From: Proteiniclasticum sediminis
GTDB taxonomy: Bacteria; Bacillota; Clostridia; Clostridiales; Clostridiaceae
Length of the DNA: 64,000 nt
Assembly (NCBI RefSeq): GCF_018128025.1
Contig: NZ_JAGSCS010000011.1
Location: 31,308-95,307 of the forward strand
Direction of reading: 5' to 3'
Below the pieces are notes generated by a model. That model had not been told where the DNA came from, did not search any database, and saw only the letters and a program-made list of their open reading frames with translations. Shown piece by piece: positions 1 to 7,943 of this stretch (position 1 is its first letter; every line of letters starts with the position of its first letter). The position numbers and the translations under genes were made by a program.

Positions 1-1428
1 AAGGCCATCACGCTGGCATTGGAAAAGGCCGGTGCAGACATCGAAGCCCTGAAGAAAGTGAAGTACGAGAAAGAAACCGTGAAGCAGGAAGACCTGACCA
101 CTGACGTGGTGGTCATCGGCGCTGGTGGAGCGGGAATGGCTGCTGCAGTAGAAGCCGCCTCCGCAGGAAAATCTGTGGTCATTGTGGAAAAGATGCCCAT
201 CGTGGGAGGAAACACCAATCGTGCCACGGGCGGTATCAATGCAGCAGAAACCAAGTATCAGGAAGCTGCCGGGATTAAAGATACCATCCAGACCTTCTAT
301 GATGACACCATGAAGGGTGGAAAAAACCTCAATGATCCCCAGCTCCTTCGTATTCTTGTGGAAAACTCCGCCGAAGCTGTGGATTGGCTCAATGATTTAG
401 GGGCAGGACTCACTCGCGTGACCTTGTCCGGTGGAGCCACCAATCCCCGTATCCATACCCCAGAAGACGGATCCCCTGTGGGCCCTGTCGTCGTCAAGGT
501 CCTTTCCCAGAAGCTGGAATCCCTGGGGGTAAAGATCCTCATGGAAACCACCGCCAAGACCATTCTCACCAAGGATGGCGCTGCAGTCGGCATTGAAGCC
601 GAAGATGCCAGCGGCAACAAATTTACCATCAGCGCCAAGGCGGTGATCATGGCTGCCGGCGGATTCGGCGCCAACAGCAAGATGGTGGAATCCTTCCGTC
701 CTGACCTGGTGGGCTTCTCCACCACCAACCACGCCGGAGCCACCGGAGACGGCATCACCATGGCCCAGAGTGTGGGGGCAGATCTCACCGATATCGACCA
801 GATCCAGATTCATCCCACCACAGATCCTGAATCCGGATACATGTTCACCGAAGGTCTCCGCGGCGACGGAGCCATCCTGATCAACGCGGAGGGCAAAAGG
901 TTCACGGACGAATTGCTCACCCGCGACGTGGTCTCCGCCAATATCCTGGCCCAGACCGATGGGATTGCTTACCTCGTCACCAACGCAGAGATGAAGGAAG
1001 AAAATGCATCTTTAGCCGGTTATGTGAAGAAAGGCTATGCTGTAGAGTGTGCCTCCGCGGCGGATATTGCCACTCTTCTCGGAACCGACGCCGCCACTGT
1101 GGAAGCCACACTGAAGACCTACGGGGAAGCGGTGAAGAGCGGAACGGATGCCGAGTTTGGAAGAACCCATCTGACCCAGACCCTGGAAAATGGACCCTAC
1201 TTTATCCTGAAGGTTACCCCCAGCATCCACCACACCATGGGTGGACTGAAGATTGATACCGAGGCCCGCGTCATTGGAACAGACGGCCAGGTGATCAAGG
1301 GACTGTATGCTGCCGGTGAAGTCACCGGAGGTGTCCACGGCGGAAACCGCATCGGCGGAAACGCCGTCACCGACATCATCGTCTTTGGAAGAATTGCCGG
1401 ACAGACTGCAGCTGCTGACATGAAATAA
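1..1428 (+). CDS. FAD-dependent fumarate/urocanate reductase-type flavoprotein, 5' end outside window
   Basis: The frame is open from base 1, so the N-terminus is missing. The first residues (KAITLALEKAGAD) resemble the end of an FMN-binding domain, as in flavocytochrome c-type reductases. The FAD-binding motif VVIGAGGAGMAAAVEAA follows about 35 codons in. Active-site segments of the fumarate reductase family are visible: IHPTT, LRGDGAILIN (with the proton-donor type Arg), PSIHHTMGG and GGNRIGG. Known members reduce fumarate, urocanate, methacrylate or related 2-enoates with FADH2, often as anaerobic terminal reductases. The substrate cannot be told here. No haem motif CXXCH is seen in the visible part. 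A strong hairpin terminator follows 12 bp after the stop. Confidence 0.85.
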   Translation, partial: KAITLALEKAGADIEALKKVKYEKETVKQEDLTTDVVVIGAGGAGMAAAVEAASAGKSVVIVEKMPIVGGNTNRATGGINAAETKYQEAAGIKDTIQTFYDDTMKGGKNLNDPQLLRILVENSAEAVDWLNDLGAGLTRVTLSGGATNPRIHTPEDGSPVGPVVVKVLSQKLESLGVKILMETTAKTILTKDGAAVGIEAEDASGNKFTISAKAVIMAAGGFGANSKMVESFRPDLVGFSTTNHAGATGDGITMAQSVGADLTDIDQIQIHPTTDPESGYMFTEGLRGDGAILINAEGKRFTDELLTRDVVSANILAQTDGIAYLVTNAEMKEENASLAGYVKKGYAVECASAADIATLLGTDAATVEATLKTYGEAVKSGTDAEFGRTHLTQTLENGPYFILKVTPSIHHTMGGLKIDTEARVIGTDGQVIKGLYAAGEVTGGVHGGNRIGGNAVTDIIVFGRIAGQTAAADMK

Positions 1429-1436
1429 GAATGGAC

Positions 1437-1475
1437 CCAAAAAGGACTTGAGCGTCATGCTCAAGTCCTTTTCCA
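1437..1475. terminator. Bidirectional terminator between convergent genes
   Basis: Perfect 13-bp stem (1441-1453 with 1459-1471) and a 5-nt loop. A T-run follows on the plus strand and an A-run (T-run on minus) precedes it. It serves the reductase gene on the plus strand and the M20 gene arriving from the right. Confidence 0.85.
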
Positions 1476-1506
1476 TGGGGAGGATTCCATGTTGTCCCCT
1501 AACCGG

Positions 1507-2664
1507 TTATTTCCCGGAGAACTCTTTCTTCACCTGATCCAGGAGGGCGGGACGGGTGAGAAGATCATATCCCGTGAGGGCTAAAGCGCCGGCTCCCCGA
1601 AGGAGAGCCGCGTGAGCCTCGTCCGTGATGGTGCCGTCGGCAAACGCTTTGCTGTGGGAAGCGGCCTGGGGACAGCCAAAGCCGATGTAGGGATGGATGG
1701 CGGGCACCACATGGCTCACGTTGCCCATGTCGATGGAGCCCAAATCTTCCTTGGCGGGGGAAACTTTTTCCTCCCCCATGGCCAGGAGGTTCTGGGTAAA
1801 GCACTGGGAAAGGGTCTGGTTGGTTCGCATATTGTCATAGGAGAGCTCATAGTTGGAGATGGCGAGGGTGGCACCCGTCATGAGGGCGGCACCCTCAGCA
1901 ATCTTCCTTACCTTGTCCACCACCTCGTCCACGATGCTCCGCTCTGCAGCCCGGATGTAGAACTGGGCTACGGCAAAGTCCGGAACGATGTTGGCGGCTA
2001 CACCGCCTTTGGCGATGATGCCGTGGATCCGGACATCGGAGGGCACATGCTGCCGGAGGGCGTTGATGCCGTTGAAGAGCTGAATCACGCTGTCCAGGGC
2101 GTTGATCCCCTTTTCCGGCTGGGCTGCCGCATGGCTGGCCTTCCCGGTGTAGGCAAACTCCAGGGCATCCATGGCCAGGGAGCGTCCGCTTTGGGAGGAT
2201 TCCTGGGAGGGGTGAAGAATCAGGGCGGCATCCACCGTATCAAAGATACCTTCCTTCGCCATGGCCACCTTGGTCCCATTGGTTTCTTCTGCCGGGGTGC
2301 CCAGGACCAGGACCTGACCTCCGGTTTGGGACAGTACCTGGCTTAAGGCGATGCCCGCTCCCAGAGCCATGGTGCCGATCATGTTGTGGCCGCAGCCATG
2401 GCCGATTTCCGGCAGAGCATCATATTCCGCCAGAAAGGCCACTGTGGGGCCGGGTTTCCCGCTGTCAAAGACCCCCTTAAAGGCGGTGGGTCTTCCCACT
2501 AGGCCGGTTTCCACCTGGAAACCGTGTTCCCGGAGGGTGGAGGTGAGCTTTTCCGTGGCCAGGAATTCCTGATCTCCGCCTTCGGGATGGGCATACATAT
2601 AGTCGTTGAGGGATACCAGCGTGGGCTTCAGGGTATCCAGAATCTTCGCGAATGTTTCTTTCAT
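1507..2664 (-). CDS. M20 family amidohydrolase (AbgB/aminobenzoyl-glutamate hydrolase-like)
   Basis: A 385-residue metallo-amidohydrolase. Metal-site motifs of the M20 family are present in order: EYDALPEIGHGCGHN (His and Cys/His metal ligands), GTPAEETNG (catalytic Glu pair) and GKASHAAAQPEKGINALD (dimerisation-domain His). Family members hydrolyse N-acyl or aminobenzoyl amino acids or dipeptides in the cytosol. Two adjacent ATGs (2667 and 2664) follow GGAGG; the second gives a 7-nt spacing and was chosen. It is the last gene of a minus-strand operon, 26 bp after an amino-acid ABC ATPase gene, so the likely job is releasing amino acids from a conjugate imported by that transporter. The exact substrate is unknown. 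Confidence 0.85.
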   Translation of the reverse strand: MKETFAKILDTLKPTLVSLNDYMYAHPEGGDQEFLATEKLTSTLREHGFQVETGLVGRPTAFKGVFDSGKPGPTVAFLAEYDALPEIGHGCGHNMIGTMALGAGIALSQVLSQTGGQVLVLGTPAEETNGTKVAMAKEGIFDTVDAALILHPSQESSQSGRSLAMDALEFAYTGKASHAAAQPEKGINALDSVIQLFNGINALRQHVPSDVRIHGIIAKGGVAANIVPDFAVAQFYIRAAERSIVDEVVDKVRKIAEGAALMTGATLAISNYELSYDNMRTNQTLSQCFTQNLLAMGEEKVSPAKEDLGSIDMGNVSHVVPAIHPYIGFGCPQAASHSKAFADGTITDEAHAALLRGAGALALTGYDLLTRPALLDQVKKEFSGK

Positions 2665-2690
2665 CATTTCTCCTCCAATATCGGTCAATC

Positions 2691-3413
2691 TTACAGGACC
2701 TTGGACAGGAAATCCTTCGTGCGGGGGTGCTGGGGCCTTGTGAAGATTTCCGCGGGGGTATTCTCCTCCACGATGAGTCCTTCATCCATAAAGAGCACCC
2801 GGTCGGCGATCTCCCGGGCAAAGCCCATTTCATGGGTGACCACCACCATGGTCATGCCTTCCAGGGCCAGCTTCTTCATGACATCCAGCACCTCGCCGAC
2901 CATTTCGGGATCCAGGGCGGAGGTGGGTTCGTCAAAGAGCATGACGTCGGGGGACATGGCCAGAGCCCGGGCAATGGCGATTCGCTGCTTCTGGCCGCCG
3001 GAGAGCTGGGCGGGGTAGCTGGAGACCTTGTCTTCCAGACCGATGCGCTTGAGAAGGGTCATGGCCACTTCGTTGGCCTGGGCCGTGGTCATCTTCAGAA
3101 GCTTTCGGGGACCGATGGTGATGTTTTCCAGGACAGACAGGTGGGGGAAGAGGTTGAACTGCTGGAACACCATCCCCATTTTCTGGCGGACCACGTCGAT
3201 GTCAGTTTTCTTATCCACGAGAGAAATCCCTTCAAAGATGATTTCCCCGTCGGTGGGCACTTCCAGCAGGTTGAGGCAGCGAAGAAAAGTGCTCTTTCCA
3301 GAGCCGCTGGGGCCGATGACCACCACTACTTCTCCTTTGGTCACTTCCAGGTTCACGCCCTTGAGGACTTCGAGTTTTCCGAACTGCTTTTTCAGGTTTT
3401 TTACACTAATCAC
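2691..3413 (-). CDS. Polar amino-acid ABC transporter ATPase (GlnQ/HisP type)
   Basis: A 240-residue ATPase of the PAAT family. Walker A is GPSGSGKST, the signature is LSGGQKQR, Walker B is [13 protein letters not shown], and the switch His lies in [10 protein letters not shown]. Length and motif spacing match GlnQ/HisP proteins, which power uptake of glutamine, histidine, cystine or similar solutes at the membrane. Its start overlaps the end of the permease gene by 8 nt, which indicates translational coupling. Together with the permease and the binding protein upstream it makes a complete importer. The solute is not identifiable from sequence alone. Confidence 0.95.
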   Translation of the reverse strand: MISVKNLKKQFGKLEVLKGVNLEVTKGEVVVVIGPSGSGKSTFLRCLNLLEVPTDGEIIFEGISLVDKKTDIDVVRQKMGMVFQQFNLFPHLSVLENITIGPRKLLKMTTAQANEVAMTLLKRIGLEDKVSSYPAQLSGGQKQRIAIARALAMSPDVMLFDEPTSALDPEMVGEVLDVMKKLALEGMTMVVVTHEMGFAREIADRVLFMDEGLIVEENTPAEIFTRPQHPRTKDFLSKVL

Positions 3414-4056
3414 TGGTTTTCATTCTCCTTTCCAACAGTCCCAGGAGCTTCGACAGTCCAAAGGTCATGAGGAAGTATAAGATGGCGGCAACGATGAGGG
3501 GCTCAAAGACACTGAAGATATTGCCCTTCACGGTATCGGTGTTGTACATGAGCTCATGGATTCCAATCACTGAGACGATGGAGGATTCCTTGATGATGGT
3601 GATGAATTCATTGCCCAGGGCCGGAAGAATGGTCTTCACTGCCTGGGGGATGATGATGAAGCGCATGGCCATGCCCCGCTTCATGCCGATGGAGCGGGCC
3701 GCTTCCATCTGGCCCTTGTCCACGGACTGGATGCCGGCACGGATGATTTCGGCCACGTAGGCAGCGCTGTTCACCGACAGGGCCACAATGCCTGCCGGGA
3801 AGTCCGGCAGCATGATGCCCAGATCCGGAAGTCCATAGTAGACGATGTAGAGCTGCAGAAGAAGGGGGGTGCCGCGGATGAATTCCACATAGGCTCCGCT
3901 GACCCCTTTGAGCACCTTATTGGAACTCATGCGCATGAGGGCGATGAAGAGACCAAACAGGGAACCGAGGATGACGGTGAAAAAGGCGAGAATTAGGGTA
4001 TAGCGCATGCCGTTTAGAAAGAAGTTTTGATATTTAGGCAAAAAACTGAAGTCCAT
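3406..4056 (-). CDS. Polar amino-acid ABC transporter permease (HisM/GlnP type)
   Basis: A 216-residue integral membrane protein with about five hydrophobic segments. The EAA loop that docks to the ATPase is clear ([15 protein letters not shown]), preceded by the conserved [14 protein letters not shown]. This matches the HEQRo/PAAT permease family, which forms a homodimeric channel. It follows the binding-protein gene after 77 bp and overlaps the ATPase gene by 8 nt. A ribosome binding site (GGAGGA) lies just ahead of the start. Only one permease is present, consistent with a homodimer. Confidence 0.93.
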   Translation of the reverse strand: MDFSFLPKYQNFFLNGMRYTLILAFFTVILGSLFGLFIALMRMSSNKVLKGVSGAYVEFIRGTPLLLQLYIVYYGLPDLGIMLPDFPAGIVALSVNSAAYVAEIIRAGIQSVDKGQMEAARSIGMKRGMAMRFIIIPQAVKTILPALGNEFITIIKESSIVSVIGIHELMYNTDTVKGNIFSVFEPLIVAAILYFLMTFGLSKLLGLLERRMKTSD

Positions 4057-4133
4057 GGGAATCCTCCTCCGATTGATGGTGAAACGGGAAAACAGGAATA
4101 GTCAGGACTTGCCTGACTACGCCTGAAGGGTAA

Positions 4134-5015
4134 TTATTGTTCCAGCTGCTGATCGGCAAGCTCGGTGGCTTCCGCAACGAACTTCTCGATGAGTCCTTCT
4201 TCGCCCAGCTTCTTCAAGATGGCATTGACGGCATCCAGGTAGTCTCCGCTGTTCTTCTTCAGGGCAATGGCGGTTCCTTTGCTGTCTTCCGGCACATCGA
4301 TGGCGGAGACGAAGAGTTCAGGGTTGGCTTTTACAGCACTCTTGGCTACGGGAAGTTCAATGATGGCGGCGTCAATTCTTCCGCTGGTGAGGGCGATGAT
4401 CAGGTCAGTGACCTTGCCCAGGGCTACAGCTTCCGCATCGGGGAACTGTTCGGCGGCGATTGTTTCCTGAATGGCACCCTTCTGCACGCCCAGTCTCTTT
4501 CCTGCCAGGCTGGCAGCATCCACATAGCTGTCCTTGTCGGCAGCTTTCACCACGATGGTCTGGGTGGATTCGTAGTAAATGTTGGAGAAGTCCACATTTT
4601 CAGCTCTCTCCGGAGTGGGGGACATGCCGGCGATGATGATATCGATGGTGCCCTGATCGAGGGCGGCCAGGAGTCCGTCGAACTTCATGTCTTTAATGAC
4701 CAGTTCCAGACCCAGTTCCTCGGCGATCTTCTTGCCGATTTCAATGTCGAATCCGACGATCTCATCCTGGCCGTTAATGACGGCGTGGAATTCATAGGGG
4801 GGATAATCGGCGCTGGTGCCCAGGACCAGGGTGCCCTTGGCCTTTAAGGCTTCCAGGGGAGTGGGGGCTTCCGCGGGGGTCTGGGCGGGGGTTTCCACGG
4901 CGGTTTCCGCAGGAGTCTGGGCAGGGGCAGCTTTTTGTCCGCAGGCGGTGAACGCGATGAGGGATACGGCCATCAGAGCCAGGGCAGTTATTTTTTTCCA
5001 TCCATTGTTTTTCAT
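4134..5015 (-). CDS. Amino-acid ABC transporter substrate-binding lipoprotein
   Basis: A 293-residue periplasmic-binding-type protein (SBP_bac_3). It starts MKNNGWKK with a hydrophobic stretch ending in the lipobox FTAC, so it is predicted to be a lipoprotein on the outer face of the membrane. A Pro/Thr/Glu/Ala-rich linker follows (about residues 25-55). Then come family landmarks such as GTSADYPPYEF, GFDIEIGKKIAEELG and the DLIIALTSGRIDAAI hinge region. Start 5015 was chosen because GGAGGAAGATC lies just before it. It is the first gene of the importer operon; a candidate promoter sits about 30 bp upstream. Confidence 0.93.
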   Translation of the reverse strand: MKNNGWKKITALALMAVSLIAFTACGQKAAPAQTPAETAVETPAQTPAEAPTPLEALKAKGTLVLGTSADYPPYEFHAVINGQDEIVGFDIEIGKKIAEELGLELVIKDMKFDGLLAALDQGTIDIIIAGMSPTPERAENVDFSNIYYESTQTIVVKAADKDSYVDAASLAGKRLGVQKGAIQETIAAEQFPDAEAVALGKVTDLIIALTSGRIDAAIIELPVAKSAVKANPELFVSAIDVPEDSKGTAIALKKNSGDYLDAVNAILKKLGEEGLIEKFVAEATELADQQLEQ

Positions 5016-5045
5016 GATCTTCCTCCAAATCTTTCGTTGCTCATA

Positions 5046-5074
5046 ATAATACATAATCTTACATGTTTATGCAA
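5046..5074 (-). promoter_or_regulatory. Candidate sigma-A promoter for the amino-acid importer operon
   Basis: Reading the minus strand, TTGCAT (5069-5074) and TATTAT (5046-5051) are separated by 17 bp. The -35 is only a half match, so this is a moderate call. Confidence 0.45.
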
Positions 5075-5388
5075 TAGGGAAATTCAAGATTTGTTCATAT
5101 TCAGCGTCGATTTTCCGTGATGTAGGCGTTAACATACAAAAGTTTGGGCGAGAAGCTTTAATTTCCTCATTTCTTCGTGGGGATTATCGATGTGAGGTTA
5201 AAAGGATTCGGGGAAAAGGAATATTCATTTATTCATGAATCATGCATAAATATTGAAATCGTTTTGGTGGAAGCGGGAAAACTGGAAGAAAGGATCCCGG
5301 GGTGGCAGAAGGACTTCCTTATGATAAGATGAAAGTAAAGAAAAAAAGGATCCCACAGGTGAGGATCCCGGAAAAAAGGAGGTTCACC
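5055..5388. other. Intergenic region between divergent genes, with three GGATCCC repeats
   Basis: This 334-bp stretch holds the start of the importer promoter on the minus side and the leader of the MarR gene on the plus side. Three copies of GGATCCC occur at 5292-5298, 5348-5354 and 5363-5369, flanking the MarR ribosome binding site. They may be operator elements or chance. Nothing else is recognised. Confidence 0.4.
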
Positions 5389-5880
5389 ATGGCAAACTCC
5401 AGAGACGAGCGAGATCCCCTTTCTCCAAGAGAGGACACCCGCCGCGATTACGGCCCCGAAAACAACTTAAATCTGAAGGTGGTGATTTCCCTGAGCCGCG
5501 GCGTGGCTGCCCTGAATCGAAACACCATGAAGAATATGAAAAGCTATGGCCTCACCTCCTCCCAGTTCATGGTGCTGGAGATTCTTTACCATAAAGGGGA
5601 GATGCGGGTTTGCGACATCACGGAAAAGATCCTGTCCACGGCGGGGAACATGACCGTGGTCATCGGGAATCTCCTGAAGGATGGCTATGTGGAAAAAATG
5701 GACACTGTGGGCGACCGCCGATCCTACAGCCTTCGGCTCACCCCGAAGGGACGGGAGATCATTGAGCGGGTATTTCCCAAGCACCTGGAGATTCTCCGGG
5801 AAGAGCTGGAGAGTCTTGAGGAAGAGGAAAAGGAAGAACTGGTTCGGCTCATGAAGAAAATGCAGCGGAGGGAAGACTAA
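5389..5880 (+). CDS. MarR family transcriptional regulator
   Basis: A 163-residue winged-helix regulator. The helix-turn-helix region spans roughly residues 55-115 (SSQFMVLEILYHKGEMRVCD, then ITEKILSTAGNMTVVIGNL) and the wing is DRRSYSLRLTPKGREI, the usual MarR D-R-x-x-x-L-x-L-T pattern. The C-terminus is a Glu/Lys-rich helix. A strong AAGGAGG lies 5 nt before the chosen ATG. The stop codon abuts the start of the next gene, an ArAE-type membrane protein, so both are probably co-transcribed and the regulator likely controls that gene. The ligand is unknown; related regulators sense aromatic compounds. Confidence 0.9.
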   Translation: MANSRDERDPLSPREDTRRDYGPENNLNLKVVISLSRGVAALNRNTMKNMKSYGLTSSQFMVLEILYHKGEMRVCDITEKILSTAGNMTVVIGNLLKDGYVEKMDTVGDRRSYSLRLTPKGREIIERVFPKHLEILREELESLEEEEKEELVRLMKKMQRRED

Positions 5881-6876
5881 ATGCGAAAACCATTCTTTGG
5901 GTACCGGGTATTGAAAACGGCGGTGGGTGCGGCGCTGGCGATCTTTTTCGCCCAAGCCCTGGGGCTTCAGTATGCCGTTTCCGCCGGCGTCATCACGGTA
6001 CTCAGTGTTCAAAATACAAAAAAGAAATCTCTGGAGCTGGCCATTCAGCGCCTAAGCTCCACCACCCTGGCGCTGTTCACGGCGGCCGCGGTCTTCACCC
6101 TCTTTGGGTACAGTCCCTGGACCTACGGGCTCTATCTGCTTTTTTTCATCCCGGCGGCAGCGAGGCTTCGGCTCCATGACGGCATCGTCCCCAGCTCTGT
6201 CCTCGTGACCCACCTCCTTCTGGAAAAGTCGGTGGCGCTGCCGCTGCTTCTCAATGAGTACGGCATTCTCTTCATTGGGGCAGGGATTGCGCTGATCTTC
6301 AATCTCCACATGCCCAGTGTGGAAAAGGAGATCCGCCAGGATCAGCAGCGGGTGGAGAATCTCATGAAGGCCATTCTGCGGGAACTGGCCTCCTCCATGA
6401 TGACCCAGTCCGTGGCGGTGAATGAGGAAAAGCTTTTTGTGGAGCTGGACCAGGCCCTGAAGGGCGGGTATGAGCGGGCCCAGCGGCTCTATTCCAATTC
6501 CCTCACCCGAAGCTATACCTACTATATTAAATACATGGAGATGCGGATCCGCCAGGCGGAAGTGCTGAAGCAGATGCGCAGCCACTTTTCCCGGATCAGC
6601 AAGTACTATGAGCAAAACCGTTTGGTGGCGTCCCTCACGGAGCTGGTGGCGTATCAGTTCCATGAGCTGAACACGGCCCAGGAGCTTTTGGAGGATCTGG
6701 AGGGTTATCTGGATATCTTCCGGGGGCAGGAACTGCCCAAAACCCGGGAGGAGTTTGAAAATCGATCATCCCTCTATCAGTATGTGCGGGACCTGCAGAT
6801 CCTTCTGGCGCTGAAGCGGGAGTTTGCCGCCTCCTTGAGTGAGGAAGAAAAAGTTCGGTTTTGGATAAAAAAATAA
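5881..6876 (+). CDS. ArAE/FUSC-type (DUF939) membrane protein, putative aromatic acid exporter
   Basis: A 331-residue protein with four to five hydrophobic segments in the first 145 residues and a long charged cytoplasmic C-terminal half. This is the layout of the Firmicutes ArAE_1 plus ArAE_1_C family. The N-terminus (GYRVLKTAVGAALAIFFAQ) carries the family's typical first helix. Some relatives are called aromatic acid exporters, but function in this subfamily is mostly inferred. It starts immediately after the MarR stop with no gap and ends in a strong hairpin terminator, so the two genes form a self-contained unit. Confidence 0.8.
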   Translation: MRKPFFGYRVLKTAVGAALAIFFAQALGLQYAVSAGVITVLSVQNTKKKSLELAIQRLSSTTLALFTAAAVFTLFGYSPWTYGLYLLFFIPAAARLRLHDGIVPSSVLVTHLLLEKSVALPLLLNEYGILFIGAGIALIFNLHMPSVEKEIRQDQQRVENLMKAILRELASSMMTQSVAVNEEKLFVELDQALKGGYERAQRLYSNSLTRSYTYYIKYMEMRIRQAEVLKQMRSHFSRISKYYEQNRLVASLTELVAYQFHELNTAQELLEDLEGYLDIFRGQELPKTREEFENRSSLYQYVRDLQILLALKREFAASLSEEEKVRFWIKK

Positions 6877-6914
6877 GCTGAAGGAGCTTTTTGGGGAAGC
6901 TTCCTTCAGCTTTT
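6875..6914 (+). terminator. Intrinsic terminator after the MarR operon
   Basis: A long stem pairs AAGCTGAAGG-AGCTT with AAGCT-TCCTTCAGCTT, followed by TTTTCTT. It overlaps the stop codon of the membrane protein gene and lies just before the end of the convergent XRE gene. Confidence 0.85.
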
Positions 6915-6920
6915 CTTATA

Positions 6921-7274
6921 CTATTTTTCGGCTTTGTCCGGGGTTTCCTTCCGGGCGGAGCGCTTGGCCCGGAGGTAACTGAGGAGTTCATTCTTGTCTC
7001 CCTCATCCCATTCGTTGAAGTCCTCCAGCAAAGCGTAGAGTTCCTGATTGCGGGCGGTTTCCTTCACCAGCATGGGTTCGATCTCCCGAAAGAGTTCATA
7101 CATGGGGATATCCAGGGTTTCACAAAGGATCTGAAGGGTCTGCAGCGGCGGTGTGCTGCGGCCGTTCTCGATATCGCTGAGATAGGAGATGGAAAGATTG
7201 GTCTTCTCTGCCAGATCTTTCAGCCGATATTTCCGGATTTTCCGAACTTTCTTGAGCTTTTCTCCAATATCCAT
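6921..7274 (-). CDS. XRE family transcriptional regulator
   Basis: A 117-residue protein with an N-terminal Cro/CI-type helix-turn-helix (residues 2-60, RLKDLAEKTNLSISYLSDIE and the downstream GRSTPP turn). A helical acidic C-terminal part probably dimerises. A GAGGGGGAAAG site precedes the chosen ATG. It is transcribed away from a second small XRE gene at 7570, and the region between them carries three copies of a 12-bp motif that may be a shared operator. The target genes are not known. The tail RSARKETPDKAEK is strongly charged. Confidence 0.88.
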   Translation of the reverse strand: MDIGEKLKKVRKIRKYRLKDLAEKTNLSISYLSDIENGRSTPPLQTLQILCETLDIPMYELFREIEPMLVKETARNQELYALLEDFNEWDEGDKNELLSYLRAKRSARKETPDKAEK

Positions 7275-7310
7275 GGCTTTCCCCCTCATTCCGTACACAG
7301 TTGTAGTTTA

Positions 7311-7403
7311 TCAATATTTACGGAATTAAGGAATGAAATCCAAAAAACAAACCTATATATTTCGATATCAACGTAAAATTATTGAAGAATTTCGATATTA
7401 ACG
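7311..7403. repeat. Three direct copies of TCRATATYWACG, putative XRE operator
   Basis: Copies at 7311-7322 (TCAATATTTACG), 7362-7373 (TCGATATCAACG) and 7392-7403 (TCGATATTAACG). The last two extend to a 22-bp near-identical repeat (7359-7380 and 7389-7410). The third abuts and overlaps a perfect -10 box. Location between two diverging XRE genes suggests autoregulation. Confidence 0.6.
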
Positions 7404-7409
7404 TATAAT
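7382..7409 (+). promoter_or_regulatory. Promoter for the short XRE gene, overlapped by an operator-like repeat
   Basis: TTGAAG (7382-7387), 16-bp spacer, TATAAT (7404-7409). The spacer contains the third operator copy. The transcript would carry a leader of about 150 nt. Confidence 0.6.
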
Positions 7410-7414
7410 TGAGC

Positions 7415-7569
7415 TAACGGAGGAAGGTGATCCCGCCGTTTCACCCTTTGGACGAAAGTCGGGAGAAATGAGGGATTCAAGGGATGCGTCCTGGGAAAAC
7501 AGCGCATCCTGCGCTGAATGATTAGAGGAGAGGGGGAGCCGGCAGGAGGCTTGTCCGGCAAAGGGACCA
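7415..7569 (+). other. Structured leader upstream of the short XRE gene
   Basis: Two mutually exclusive hairpins can form: GGATGCG with CGCATCC (about 7475-7509) and CAGCGCA with TGCGCTG, which share the CGCA segment. A later GCCGG/CCGGC stem holds an AGGAGG in its loop. No known riboswitch class was recognised. Confidence 0.35.
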
Positions 7570-7773
7570 TTGGCAACCATTGGAGAAAATATCAGAAGAG
7601 AGCGAAAGAAGAAGAACATTACCCAGAAGGAACTGGGAGAGAAGGTGGGGATATCCAACACCTACCTGTCCGACATGGAGATCGGACGGACCAATCCGTC
7701 CATTAAGACGTTGAGGAAGATTGCCCAGGGACTGGACATCCACTACATCGAACTGCTGAAGGACACGGAGTAA
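7570..7773 (+). CDS. Short XRE family regulator, TTG start
   Basis: A 67-residue protein that is almost only a Cro/CI helix-turn-helix: NITQKELGEKVGISNTYLSD then MEIGRTNPSIKTLRKIAQGL. It resembles stand-alone SinR/ImmR-like DNA-binding modules. Translation appears to begin at TTG (7570) after AAAGGG. No ATG lies nearby in frame. The gene has its own promoter and a structured leader, and faces away from another XRE gene. A weak GC hairpin follows the stop. No dedicated target was identified; autoregulation through the repeated TCRATATYWACG motif is an inference. Confidence 0.8.
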   Translation: MATIGENIRRERKKKNITQKELGEKVGISNTYLSDMEIGRTNPSIKTLRKIAQGLDIHYIELLKDTE

Positions 7774-7796
7774 GACGAAAAGAGAAGTTCAAAGAC

Positions 7797-7826
7797 GGCC
7801 GGGAGATTACCTCGGCCGCCTTTCCT
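7797..7826 (+). terminator. Probable weak terminator after the short XRE gene
   Basis: GGCC-GAG pairs with CTC-GGCC around a small loop, followed by GCCTTTCCT. The T-run is short. Confidence 0.4.
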
Positions 7827-7943
7827 GTGAACAAAGCGTGAAGAGAAAGCCGTGGACTTGAAATGCAAAGTCATTCACCGGATAATAAGGGTAATGCAAA
7901 TGCATAATGGTTGGGGCAGGAAGACTGCCCGTGGGAGGTTACT

